From: Sipunculus nudus
Taxonomy: Eukaryota > Annelida > Sipuncula > Golfingiida > Sipunculidae
Assembly (NCBI GenBank): GCA_026874595.1
Contig: CM049316.1
Coordinates: 72,633,176 to 72,697,175 of the forward strand
Direction: 5' to 3'
Length of the DNA: 64,000 nt
In this document: in pieces, positions 35,235 to 46,739 of the stretch
Position numbering within the stretch: position 1 is the first letter of the stretch
Layout of the letters: every line of letters starts with the position of its first letter
Made by a program: the position numbers and the translations under genes
The notes under the pieces: model-generated
What the model was told of the DNA's origin: nothing
The model's input: only the letters and a program-made list of their open reading frames with translations
Databases searched by the model: none

Positions 35235-36720
35235 TTACCAAATTGGTAGTTCATGAACAGTGGAGGAAAACTGTAGTATACAAATAAGGTGATGACATGA
35301 TTGGGGGAGGCAAATACTGTACATTAAAGATGGATGTGATTTTAGGAGCAATGGAAGTATAAACTGGGAAAGAATGAGATGATGTCTTACAAGCAGGAGG
35401 TACAAACTGAAAACTTTACAATTATGAGGTGATTTCATGAGCTGAGTTGTTGAGGCAGGGCTTTTAAAATAAGGATAGTCTTGGTGAGTTATGTATGACA
35501 GGCTTGTTAACCAACACTGATAATTTGCTGAGAAAACAAAGCTAAGTATTATTCTGTAGAGTAAAGGACTGTGGTAATGTAATCTGAATTACCGGTAGTT
35601 GTTGATTGAGTGAAAGTTAAAGAAGTCACAGGAGGAGCTGCAGAGGTACCAACTGTGAAATGAGAATACAGCTGCTTAATAATATTATAAGGTGTCATGT
35701 GTAATGATTTTAAAATAAGGTGATGTCAGTAGAACTGCAGGTGTAAAGTAGAAAATGACAACATGGTGACAACACAAGAGGTTGAGGTACAGATTGTTTT
35801 ATGAAATGAGGTGATGTCTTGAGTACTCCAGGGAAAATATGAAATGAAAGATTGGTGATGTCATGTGTAAATTAGGTTCAAATTGCTAAATGAATACAAG
35901 AAAAACTTTAACTTGATTCACATCACAGTTTGCAAATTATTTCTGTTCATATTTCTGCCTGTTTGATAACCTTTAGCTACTAATAAAGATTCGAATAAGG
36001 AGGCTATCATGAAAAAAATACAAATTCAAGGGAACTATTATAATATAGAAACTCCATGGATCAAGACTGTTTTGACCAATTTAATGGCAGGTTTTTTATA
36101 GTGCTCACCTGGCAAATACACTCTGTAATAATAGTTTTGTTTTTATTACTAGTTTGTATCTGCAATGACAAATAGTTTATATTTTGTAATGTAAGGTTTT
36201 TCACAGGGCTGTTACAGGTTGGATTCTATAAAATTAAGAAACATATGACCTTTATTTCTGATACCAAGTAAAAAAAAATAACCACAAAAAGCAAATGGTA
36301 AAAATGCTAATAAAAGTCAAAGACCACTTACCAATTTGTAATTAATACTAGTAAGCAATGATCTCTGTGAGGTTTTCTCTGAGTGAATGATTCCCTTGAA
36401 TATGTGATATCATGTTGACTTAATGTAGTGGATGAGGAATAAAAAGAGTGGTGATGTAATGAGAACTTGAGCCAGAAATGTTAAATGCCAATGTTGAAAA
36501 AAACATGAGTAAAGGAAATATAATGTCAATGTTATGTTAATGTTGTGATGTGTAATGAGTGGAGGAAACTGCAGTGAACTGTAAAATGTTAATATGGTGA
36601 TATCACACATACTGAAGGCATGAACTGTGGGATGAAAAAAGGTGATTTTATAAGTACACACTTTAAACACAAACTGTGAAATATTAATGTATAGTATTGT
36701 AATGACTAGTATGCTTTAGG
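35235..36720. repeat. Very degenerate tandem repeat with GGTGATGTCATG
   Basis: AAATNAGGTGATGTCATGAG and variants recur at irregular spacing (roughly 60-80 bp), alternating with AACTGTGAAATG or AACTGNNGAAAA segments. The array is old, with many substitutions and indels. Minus-strand frames (67 and 86 codons) follow from the composition. Confidence 0.6.
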
Positions 36721-37134
36721 AAATTAAAAAAAAAATTTAAGTGATGAGTCAGTAGATATGCAACTGGTCATAAACATTACACTGAATAAAAAAAGGTGCT
36801 TTCTAAAGACATCTATTATTTGGAGTAAATTAATCATGTATTATATTGATGCATTTCAAAATAGCCAATAAAGCTTAGCCACTAGTGGGCCAAGGTTAAC
36901 TAATTAAGGTAGCTAAATTGCAAGTTGGTCATCTATATACTGAATAAAATTTGAACTGAAAATGGCAGTAATAAATTTATGTTGCACATATTTATAGGAA
37001 CATGCTTTGTGTTAACAATAAAGTGAATTTTTCTTCTATAATCTATCAGTCGCTGTTATCTGTTGCTTCATTATGTTCTGTCCATACATATTTCCACATT
37101 TCTTATTAGTTTCCAGAATGTCTGCAATTTATTC
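36721..37134. other. Spacer
   Basis: Nothing recognised. Confidence 0.4.
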
Positions 37135-38940
37135 CGCCATCCATGGCTGTAAGTCAGAAACTGTCAAAGCTAGCAGCTCCACATTACATGTAAGAATTCG
37201 TCACATGTGGAACTTGGTGCCCTGGAGCTTATTATTGGATATCTGCATTAATTTAGATTTTATAGAGAAAAAGCTTAAAAACCTTTAATAATCTTCTTCT
37301 CTGAAACTGTCCAGCCAAAATGTCCAATATTTCACAGAAATGATCCCTGGAACAATCTCTCTCAAGTTTGTTCGAATGGTTCCAGTTTGGAGATTTTTGG
37401 CCGAGTTACAGGAGGTTGAACTTAGTCATCTGTCCAAAAAAGCACACTAAAATTAAAATCTCAGAAACGGCTAGAGATATAATGACCAAATTTTATACCA
37501 ATGTTTGTCACATATGTCATATCTGATTTTGAGGTATTGGTGGTGCCACCTACATTGATGTGTTTTTTACAAGCGAAAATGTAATTTTAAACTATTCTAG
37601 CTTATACACTGATTTATGATGAAACTGTTCAGCTGATTGGTTAAAACTTTACAAGAATTATTCTATGGTAGGGTTCTGCCAGTTTTATAAGAAATGGTAA
37701 ATACAGTTTTAAAAAACATTGTAGCCAATTGAAAAGGGCTTTCTGTATTTGAAAACAGATTTGACTTCATGCAGCCAAGTCAAAAGGTCACTCAGTACAA
37801 ACAGGTCGGGGTCCAGACATCACCATGGCAACTGACCTGGCTCGGGGGGGGGGGGGTGTCTAGACAATGTGTCTAGAGGTCTAGACACAGCATCTAGACG
37901 TCTGGACACAATGTTTAGATGCAGAATTCCCAGATTATTGGAACTATATCTTTCAACTGTTTGAAAAAACTTGGTTTGTGTTTTAAGCGAATCGGGTTTA
38001 TCATCAGGTCACATGTGAACTGCAGCGCCTTCATTTTTGGTTGACCTCTGACCTTTCCTTGCTGCCCAGTGTCCATTTGTGCGTCTGTTTCCACACATAA
38101 ACCCACATATCTTGGGAACCGTTTGACCAATCAGGCTAAAAATTTTGCACAAATATAGCCCTTTGATAGCTTTATAACTTACACTAAAAATGGTGGCGCC
38201 ACCTGCAACCACTTATGCACAGCATCCATCTGTTCATCTGCCTTGGGATAAAATCGCTCATATCTCAGCAGTGGTTTGACTTATCCACCTGAAATTTTGC
38301 AGGTTTATACATCATGGACAGGTTTCTCGATTTTATGACAGGTGGCACCACCTACATTCACGTCTAAGCTGCAGACATCCAAGCTCATATCTCGGGAACT
38401 GTTTGACCGATTAGGCCAAAATTTTGCATGTGTATAGATCTCACATAGCTCTTCATCATAGGCAAACCTGGTGGAGCCACCTGCAACCATGTATGCACAG
38501 CATCAATCTGTTCATCTGCCTTAGGTTAAAATCACTCATATCTCAGCAGTGGTTTGACTTATCCACCTGAAATTTTGCAGGTATTTTACATCCTTGACAG
38601 CTTTCTCGATTTTATGACAGGTGTCACCACCTACATTCACATTTACTCTGCAGACATCCAAGCTCATATCTTGGGAACCGTTTGACCGATTAGGCCAAAA
38701 TTTTGCATGTGTATAGATCCCACATAGCTCTTCATTATAGGCAAAACTGGTGGCGCCACCTGCAACCACTTATGCACAGCATCCATCTGTTGATCTGCCT
38801 TGGGATAAAATCACTCATATCTCGGCAGTGGTTTGACTTATCCACCTGAAATTTTGCAGGTTTATACCTCCTGGACAATTTTCTCGATTTTTTGACAGGT
38901 GGCATCACCTACATCCACGTTTAAGCTGCAGACATCCATG
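37135..38940 (+). repeat. Modular repeat element, copy B (~1.8 kb)
   Basis: Same head, palindrome cluster and 279-bp modules as 26880-28850, in the same orientation about 10.2 kb downstream. The module marker GCAGACATCC lies at 38371, 38650 and 38928 (spacing 279 and 278). A poly-G run at about 37845-37856 replaces the TTGACGG segment of copy A. The copies differ by scattered substitutions, so the duplication is not recent. Confidence 0.85.
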
Positions 38941-39559
38941 CTTTATGCAACACACCACGCTCTATTCCCCTTGCAACTTAATCCATGCCTCACTTCACCC
39001 GTCCCACTCTGATTTCTGCGGATACACATAGTGGCTTGTCGACTACCCATATTCTGGTTTTAAAATGTCCTAGTCCGAAGCTTGCAGGTCAGAAATGTCC
39101 ATTTTGCTGAAATCATTATGACTAAGGTAGATATGCAGGACTTGGGAGGATCAATATTAAATTTTAAAAATAAACCTCCATTCATACTCCTAAACTTTGC
39201 ACAGGTTCGCATTAGGCCTGTAGGCCTTGGGTTTTTTTTACTGAATATCATTCTATAAGGGTATGAAAAACCTTTGCCTTTTCTATGGTGACATTTACAC
39301 AATGAATCGCCTTTAGATTTGCTCCAATGGTCCTGATGTCTGATCTTACCTTTTGTCCATAGGCCATGTCAATCAATATCCTCAATTTTCAAGCCAGTTC
39401 ACAAGGGATTCTTTCTGTCTTTACAACAAACTTTGGTATTATCTCTAGCCATGCCATATATAAAACAAGGCCTTCAGCCCTTATCCGAACCTGTGAAATG
39501 GGATATACACCAGGTATAATGCTTCAAAGCTAATGTGCTTGAACTGTTTGACCATTACT
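38941..39559. other. Spacer with a TAGGCCTGTAGGCCT block
   Basis: CACAGGTTCGCATTAGGCCT at about 39199, continuing to GTAGGCCTTG, matches the family at 12.5 and 54.6 kb. No gene is seen. Confidence 0.5.
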
Positions 39560-40690
39560 ACTTCATTACTTTTCATGTACATATGTGACATGCACATGGA
39601 TAATGCATGTACTTAATATATTGAAGAAGAGTACAATCACCAATATCACACACGTCACTTCTTAAATACTGCCATGGATGCACACTACACAAAATGATTG
39701 TAGGTGGCACCACCAATCTTGTGTATGAGAAAGCCACTGAAGAGGTATAGACATTCAAAATTTCAGGTAGATACTTCAAACCACAGATGCATGAAACCCG
39801 AAAGCACTTGTAGGTGCCACCACAAGTCTTGTATACAACAAAACTATTCAGGATGTATGGACAAAAAGGATATGCACAATTTCAAGCTGACATGTCATAT
39901 TACTCCTGAGAAATAAACAGGGACATACACTGCAAAAATAATTGTAGGTGAAACCACCATTCTTGTGTGGATGAAGCTATGCGAGATCTATAGATTTGCA
40001 CCATTTTAGGCTGATATATTAAATCCATCCTGAGAAATAAGCAGGGTCATAAACCTGGCAAAAACAATTGTAGGTGGCAACACATTCAATGTGTATAAGA
40101 AAACCATCAACGATGCATGGGCAGGCCAAAATTTCAGTGTGATGCATCAAACTTCCTAGTCAGGGTACTGGGATGGCCTAACTCAACCGAGGAAGGCAGT
40201 TGCCCCTAAATGAACTAAAACTTATGTTCAGGTCTAGCTACTGCACTGACTGAACTCTTCACCTGTTCAGTGATACCTGATCTGATACAGTTGGCATTTG
40301 CCCAAAGTTTTAAATATATACAGACTCAAACTTGGCCTGTTACCAAATCTTAAATTTATACTTGGCAGTCTACCAAGCTATTTATAGATACCTACAAATA
40401 CTTGGTCTGTTAACAAATCTGTTTACACATACTATTGATGATAACTCCTGTCATTTCTGAGATTGTAATTTTAGTATGCTTATTTGGCCAAATGACCAAG
40501 TCCTGTAACTCAGCCAAAATCAGAGAATTAAAACACTTGAACAAACTTGTGAAAGATTGTTTTTGGGATTAATTCTTTTGAATGAATAATTTGGCTGGAC
40601 AGTTTCAGAGAATCAGATTTTTAAAGGTTATGTAGGATTTTCTCTAAAATATTTATGTCAATGCAGGTAACAAAAAATTAAGTTAAGTTT
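39560..40690 (-). repeat. Inverted, decayed copy of the modular element (copy C)
   Basis: Read in reverse from 40690, it begins with the head (TTTAAAAATCTGATTCTCTG, TGTCCAGCCAAAT, ACAAGTTTGTTCAAGTG, GGCTGAGTTACAGGA). It then continues into modules whose palindromes read GGTGGCACCACC, GGTGCCACCA and GGTGAAACCACC. Five module halves of about 110-120 bp are countable between 39700 and 40140. Confidence 0.7.
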
Positions 40691-40819
40691 GATAAGTATG
40701 ACAAGATGGCAATGAAAAGCAAATGCAAGAGTTATCGTAAATATCAATCTTGCTCAAAGGTACCCCATTATTTTTAGAATATTCTTTTAGAATGCCCTAT
40801 GGCCTAAAGTATATGCAGA

Positions 40820-41090
40820 TATTCCACGAATTTTTGTAAAGCAGTAATATATCTTGTAAAAAGTATTCATTTTGCGACTCTTTTTCATTATTTAAAAGAT
40901 ATTGGACCATGGATGTCATTTTAAATTTGCACTTCTGACCAGTCCATTCTTCCATGGTACACTTTCCATGTCTGTAGATGAGTGTGGTGTTTGTTAGACA
41001 ACATTGATGTCACAATGGTCATTCATGCATCACCAGCAATTGACTGATATCACCAGTTTGTCTTGCTTATTTATTATCAGTTCTCCCACT
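40820..41090 (+). repeat. Dispersed repeat (pair with 15715-15965)
   Basis: It shares TTGCGACTCTTTT, CCATGGATG, TACACTTTCC, CAATTGACTGA and TTATTATCAGTTCTC in the same order and orientation with the 15.7-kb copy. The stretch in between is diverged. Confidence 0.65.
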
Positions 41091-41918
41091 TTGTCTGTTC
41101 TATTGTACAACATTCTGGTATTTCACCTGTGCTATTTTGGATAAACATGGTGACCCTAATTAAATTTTAAAATCATGCAGCGATAAAAAGAAGTAAAATC
41201 AACATGATTTGGATTTAAATTTAATGGTGTGATTCGATCCTTCTCTCTTGTTATTTCTTGATATTGATTATTGGTGCACCGTCCATAGAGTTTTAATGAA
41301 TTGACCATAGTTTTAATGAAAGTTGGTTGCTTAGCTGCCACTTTCAAGCGCTCAATTACCAAAGGCAACTATCGGTCACCACATAATCATGATTTTTTGC
41401 CCCAGAATGCTGTAATGTAATAGGCAAAAAATGATTCTTCCATTTTTGAAGAATTCGCACTTCATATAATGAGCCTGTGTTCCCAAATGACTTATGTATG
41501 TAAGTATGACATCGTAGATGCAAGAACGGAGGACTAAATTAACCTCTTTGAATTGACAGGGAACTGGAGAATTGGCAGAAAATCTTCCATGAGATGAACA
41601 CAGCAAAACATGGGCGGTATGGTGTTAAAATGCTCCATAAATTCTCTAGGTCTATGCCAATTCTGCTAGATTCTCCTAGAAACAATCTCTTATGACGCCA
41701 GGTGCCGCTGCTGCTGTTTAGTCTTACATTTTACCTCACGGTATCCCATCCGCTTATTTCCCCCGACTATGGACTTGGCCATTCTAGTGCAAGTAGATGT
41801 CCTGGATTGTGGTTTAATTCTTGATTATTATAATTAATTGAAATGATACTTTAAATTGCATATCATAGTAATAATAGTAAAATAAAGAAGAGCACTGCAA
41901 ACGTGCATAATACACCCG
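41091..41918. other. Spacer, no gene seen
   Basis: Two minus-strand frames (70 and 76 codons) lack recognisable features. Confidence 0.4.
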
Positions 41919-42090
41919 TTGTGTATCTGGTGACCTTTGACCTCAATAAATATGCATGTGTGAATTCTGATGATAATGTAATTGAGTTGGTAAATATGTA
42001 CTATGAGTCACATGAAAATGCACAGGATATTTGTTAAGTCACTAAGGTGCCTCCAAAGTGCGGTGACCTCTGACCTCATTAAATTTGCAT
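41919..42090. repeat. Two ~130-bp units, each with a DR1-like AGGTCA pair
   Basis: TGACCTTTGACCT (41931-41943) is a perfect direct repeat of AGGTCA with one spacer base on the minus strand. TGACCTCTGACCT (42064-42076) is the second copy. Both are followed by CANTAAATNTGCATG. DR1 is the known site type of HNF4/RXR-class nuclear receptors. Binding here is only a possibility. Confidence 0.7.
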
Positions 42091-42414
42091 GAATTTTGAT
42101 AATAATGATCATTATCATAATTATCTACTCCATTTACATATTTCAGTATTTTCAGTGTATTTTGGTGTTACTGCGGTGTATTTAAGTAGTACTTCAGGAT
42201 TATTATTTCAGTGTTTTTTCGGGTGGTATCCCTTTATTTCAGGGTGGTAAGACTGCAAGTAGTATTGGAAAAAATATGGTTACGCTATTTAATATGTCAT
42301 TGACATTTAATAAAATAAACATGAAAAGAGCAATATTTGTAAATGTTATTTACAAGGCCTGAGTGTAATGTTTTCATGGTTTAGGTTTAGCACACATAAT
42401 TTATTCAATAAATT

Positions 42415-42468
<54 letters not shown>

Positions 42469-42688
42469 GTGATGACTTATTTCAGTGTATTTTGGTGTTA
42501 CCTAAGGGTATTTCAGTGTTTCTAGGTGTATTTCAGAATTTATGTTCCTGGGAAGGGTACCTATATATGCCCTCCTGAACTTCATTCCAGCGAGCTAAAA
42601 ATTATCCCTGAAAAACATGTGTGCCGCCAAATGTTTATTTGGCGCAAGTGAAAGGTTCTGGGTAAAAGCCGGGAGTCCCGTCCTGGAG
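42091..42688. other. AT-rich spacer with (TA)n and short repeats
   Basis: TTTCAGTGTATTTTGGTGTTAC occurs at about 42143 and 42481 on either side of a (TA)n tract (42418-42463). A partial GC-rich end-like copy (TAAAAGCCGGGAGTCCCG, 42663-42680) immediately precedes the next transposon's left end. Confidence 0.6.
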
Positions 42689-45095
42689 CCGGGAGGGTCC
42701 CGGGAAAAGCCGGGACTGAGGATTAACAAGCGGACCGTATCACACATTCTCAATTTGTTATACAATAATTTAAGCAAATATATCCAATTTTAAATTACTC
42801 AAATATTTAACTGTAAATATAAGAGACCGCGGTTTTAGTGCTTTTCGAGACGGCTTTATTGCTGTCAGGCATTTTAATTATATCTACACAAATAGGCCTA
42901 CGTATTATGGTTTTCCCGAAGTCCGCCCTTCTGTTTATCTTGTGGATTTTCATGAAATTCAGTTTAATATTTATCAATAGAGTTCCTTACCTGAAATACA
43001 TTCTCATCAAAATTCATGCATATTTTACGAAGTCAGAAGTCACCAGAATGTGACCAGATACACGACACGCGCATTAATGCGGTGCTCTTGTTATTAATAC
43101 AATTTATACAAAATTTATACAAAATTGTTCCATTTCACATGAGACACTATTTTTACAAAAAGTTTTACAAGATTTAAAAAAAACTCTAAACTCTTTCGAG
43201 GTTGATGAATCGTTGGATTTATTTGTATTTTTATACTTATAATTGTCAAACATTTGTATGCAATACGGTCTAAAATAGTGCTATTTAAATCCGTTTATTA
43301 TTAACAAGGCAGGTAAACTTTATTGTAATAATATCCTCGTTTAATTAGGTTCAGGTGTATTCTAAGTGCATGTTGTGATTTTAAATTATGACTGCAGCTA
43401 ATAAATTAAAGGTGCCCATTCACTTACCTTTTGAAAAAGAATTTATGTGATTTCTGGCTTCCTCTGTGTATATATTACTGATCTAAGGGTAGATTTGGTT
43501 GTGAAAAAGTTCTTATTAGGCCTTCGTGATGGATGAATGAACTTGTTTATCAACAACATGTTTGTAAACACGGCATTGTTGACAAATGGAAAAAACATGT
43601 AACCTAAGGTGGTAGGTTGCATATATGTGGAGGTAGAAAGGTCACTTGTTGCAAAATGCCATTTGCAAAGTTCTGGCTTATCTGACTTGCTGCCAGATGC
43701 CCTTGTTTAATTTGTTTTGATTATTTTGGCAGGCACCCACATATTATGAACATGCTGATATAAACAAAACAAGCAGCCTGTGTGTGGTGATATCCATGTT
43801 TTCTAGCCTATTTTTGTTAAAGCTCCAAGGGATTACCTTTAGTTTATAAAGGTCAGATAGGTGATTGGGCCCCTTTAATATAAGGTATTACTTCATGTGC
43901 CCTTTTATTTTGTTTTATTACAGACAACCCAGACCTTTCGAAGGTAACAGAGGGCCCGCCCAATAAGCCAAAAGCCGGACAGGTCTATCTGTTTTCCACG
44001 ACCGTACCGGAAAAAGAGATAGAGATAACAACTGGCGTTGTGACGGGTATTGTTGGGTACATGGAGGTGCCAAGTGGTATCCAAGTTCGTCCAATAAGCA
44101 AGTGCATGCATATTTGCATAACATAAAGACTGCCTCTTGTGACAGAAAGAGTAGCAGTAAAAAGTCTATTTGTATGGCTAATGGAATATAAGGGAATATA
44201 GTACAATATAAACCAGATAAAACATTACATAAAATATACTAAATAAAACATTACATAAAATATACTAAATAATTAGAAGAAATGATAAGTGAAAGAATGG
44301 TTAGTAACATACAGTACAGCGGAAACTTTCACACTTTAATCATAATTAAATTTATTTCTTTATTAACCTTCTTCATTTTCATTGTTTTATAAAATTACTA
44401 AAATTCCAAAAAATCAGTTTATGAATAAAAGTAAATAAAAAGAATGTTCGAACTGTCAACTGCCTGAAATAAAATAATAACAGCTTGAAAATAAATAAAC
44501 TGAATAATTAGAAAAAAAGATTAGTTTCGTTTTATTTTTTAATTACTAAAAATAGAAAAAATGACAATAAAATAGACCTAATTGTGAATAATTTCGTCCT
44601 TTTACTTACAAAAATTTGTGGCTGTTTTAGTAAGAGGTAGACACCAGTGACACTATAGCGCACTTCTTAGTTTATATGAGTGAAACAGAAATAAATAAAA
44701 TAATGGTCGGGCTGTCAACTGCCTCCTCGTGGGTCCGACTGGGCAACAGACATTTTTATCACTCTTTAAATAAATTTGTCTGGCGAAAGGTTGACACACT
44801 GGCAGTTTCTTAATGGAATGATAAAGCGTCTCATAAGCTCGGGAGAACATATATTTACGTGACACCAGCCACCTTGGCCGGATTTTATTCCCGGCTTTTA
44901 ACCATTTTGCAAACATCATTAAAAATAATTCTGTGTTTTAAGATCGAATTAGCGAAATATGTTTAGGACTAATACATGGGTATATGTGCTTTAATTATAT
45001 TTATAATTTAATTGTATAGCAAATTAAGCATGCGTGATACGGTCCGCTTGTAAATCCTTAGTCCCGGCTTTTCCCCGGGAACCGGGTACTCCCGG
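42689..45095. mobile_element. 2.4-kb DNA transposon with ~60-bp GC-rich TIRs
   Basis: The left end CCGGGAGGGTCCCGGGAAAA, GCCGGGACTGAGGATTAACA, AGCGGACCGTATCAC (42689-42743) is mirrored on the right (45034-45095): in reverse it reads CCGGGAGTACCCGG, TTCCCGGGGAAAAGCCGGG, ACTAAGGATTTACAAGCGG, ACCGTATCAC. The GC-rich ends contrast with an AT-rich body. It contains one exon-like frame on plus (43924-44126), a low-quality minus frame (44919-44653) and a 24-bp direct duplication near 44222-44270. No transposase domain is recognised. The right flank is a module of the GGTGGCGCCACC family, so the element probably landed in one. The target duplication is not clear. Confidence 0.75.
43924..44126 (+). 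CDS. Exon-like frame inside the 2.4-kb transposon
   Basis: A textbook acceptor (TTTTATTTTGTTTTATTACAG, last base 43923) opens a 66-codon frame to a TAA at 44124. It has no ATG at its start, so it would be a 3' exon. The peptide is of ordinary composition: NPDLSKVTEGPPNKPKAGQV, then STTVPEKEIEITTGVVTG, then a short cysteine-bearing tail (KCMHIC). The local GC content is clearly higher than the flanking 500 bp on both sides. The three minus frames are also open here, so chance is not excluded. I do not recognise the family. It could be a captured host exon or the element's own gene. Confidence 0.35.
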
Positions 45096-45099
45096 AGAA

Positions 45100-45310
45100 C
45101 GAGATTGAGGTGTTCAGGATATGTGGACAATTTCAGCCTAATACATTAAACCACTCCTGAGGTATGGACTTTTATCACTAAAACAGACGCACAGATGTGT
45201 AGGTGGGGCCACCGATCGCCGTTCACAAATCATCAAGCACCAGATCAAATGAGACCCGATAATTATCCCGGGTTTCAGAAAGATTGGTCCAGGGGTCTCC
45301 AGCCAGCCTC
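45100..45310 (-). repeat. Inverted copy of the 11.4-kb GGTGGCGCCACC module
   Basis: In reverse: GACCCCTGGACCAATCTTTC, ATTATCGGGTC, GGTGGCCCCACCTACACATC, TGTGCGTCTGTTTTAGTGAT, CCTCAGGAGTGGTT and GGCTGAAATTGTCCACAT. These match 11403-11590 in the same order. Confidence 0.7.
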
Positions 45311-45319
45311 CCATCTACC

Positions 45320-45500
45320 CGTATTTCCGGCCGATTTTCGGCCGGCCGGAAAATTCGGAAGCCTCGGTAGATGTGAAGTTGCCGGCGCCGGATTCTTTTA
45401 AAAATCTGGATGGAAAAATCGGCTGCAAAATTCCTTGACAATGTCAATATCCGGCCGGAAAATTCGGCATATGTGATGACGGAACCGAAAAACATCGGCT
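45320..45500. repeat. GC-rich patch with two CCGGCCGGAAAATTCGG copies
   Basis: The 17-mer occurs at 45342 and 45451. A near-palindrome, TTTTCGGCCGGCCGGAAAA, covers the first. Confidence 0.75.
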
Positions 45501-45830
45501 GAGTTACAACCTATCTTTCCTTCTTTTCATCATTTCTTACGCTAATAACAATCCTGGAGAAGAAATCAGAAGTGACCAAAATAAACGGAAAAATATGGTG
45601 ATCTCCAAGGAAAATCGGTATAGGTGTGCGGGCACTCGCCGGTCATTTTATTTGACCATTTTAATTGGCTAATTAACCATTAAGTTTTACTTTACTTATC
45701 TGCACATTGTCATATTAAACATGGTCTTTACCCCTGTGAGTGACCACTCATTTTAAAAATCTCATCATTACATGTCTATTGACGTCGACGCATTGCAAAG
45801 GTTACACCATACCTGACAGGAATTGCATAA
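45501..45830. other. Spacer
   Basis: Nothing recognised. Confidence 0.4.
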
Positions 45831-46480
45831 AAGGAGGCTACCCATGCAATATATACGTCTCGTTTAGACTTTTATAATGGACTTCTTGTAAATAAAACCG
45901 TCAATGCATTACATCGTCTTCAAATAGCTCAGAACAATGCTGCTCGTCTGCTAATTAACTGGCACAAACGGAGCGATCACATCAACCCAGTACTATACCA
46001 ACTCCAATGGCTGCCCGTGAAACAGCACATAGAATACAAAATTATTACCACTGTACAAAAATCCCTGCATGCAACGAATGCCCCGCGTAATATGCAAGAC
46101 ATGTTAACTGTGTATCAACCTGAAGGGAACGCAGGTCATCCTCAGATCAGTGGAAACTGGCTGCATGTACCCCGTGTCACGCCAATATGGCGATCGGACG
46201 TTCTCTGTGTTTGGTGCTAAATTATGGAACACATTGCCTGCAGACATCAGAGGTCCAACGAGTCATGACATGTTTAACAAGAAGCTAAGGACATCACTTT
46301 TTAAAGAAGTTTATATTTAGTCATTCATTTTACAAAGTGAACCACATTTCAGTATAGTCAGCTGATATTCTTTTATTTATTTAATGACGTTTTAACTATG
46401 AACTGTTTGATCTTTGAGTACTGTACGTATGATTCCGCTTTATAAATGAATAAATTATTTTTTTTTTTATTATTACTATA
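45831..46480 (+). pseudogene. 5'-truncated LINE: RT C-terminus plus 3' UTR
   Basis: The frame EATHAIYTSRLDFYNGLL (from 45831), then LHRLQIAQNNAARLL, then LYQLQWLPVKQHIEYKI is the familiar C-terminal segment of CR1/L2-type LINE polymerases (usual form LQ-VQN-AARL and LHWLPV--RI-FK). One frameshift lies near 46130. The tail FGAKLWNTLPADIRGP...FKEVYI ends at a TAG (46318). A 3' UTR follows and ends in TTTATAAATGAATAAATT and a T-rich, ATT-repeat tail (46440-46480). The 5' break at about 45830 is the usual result of incomplete reverse transcription. Confidence 0.8.
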
Positions 46481-46739
46481 GTGAGTTTAAGTATATTGAC
46501 CAGTGCAGTGCTCGACAAAAAGACTTGCCCAAGGGGTTCGGAAATATCATGAGAATACAATGTAACTTGTTCCTTTGTATGACAGTTGCCCGCTTGTCCT
46601 ACAGTATATTAGACCATGCCCTTGACATAATCCAAGGGAAAGTCACATACAGGATAAAGCATATAGAAATAGGAGGAGGGTGTGTTTTATACCACGATAT
46701 ATATCATGAGGGATACTGGGTTATCGACATCAGAAAAAA
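46481..46739. other. Short unrecognised stretch
   Basis: A 75-codon plus frame starts at 46525. It has no recognisable domain. Confidence 0.3.

Noticed and set aside
44653-44919. 88-codon minus frame inside the 2.4-kb transposon as its transposase
   Set aside because: No acidic catalytic pattern, no zinc-binding cluster and no homology recognised; too short.
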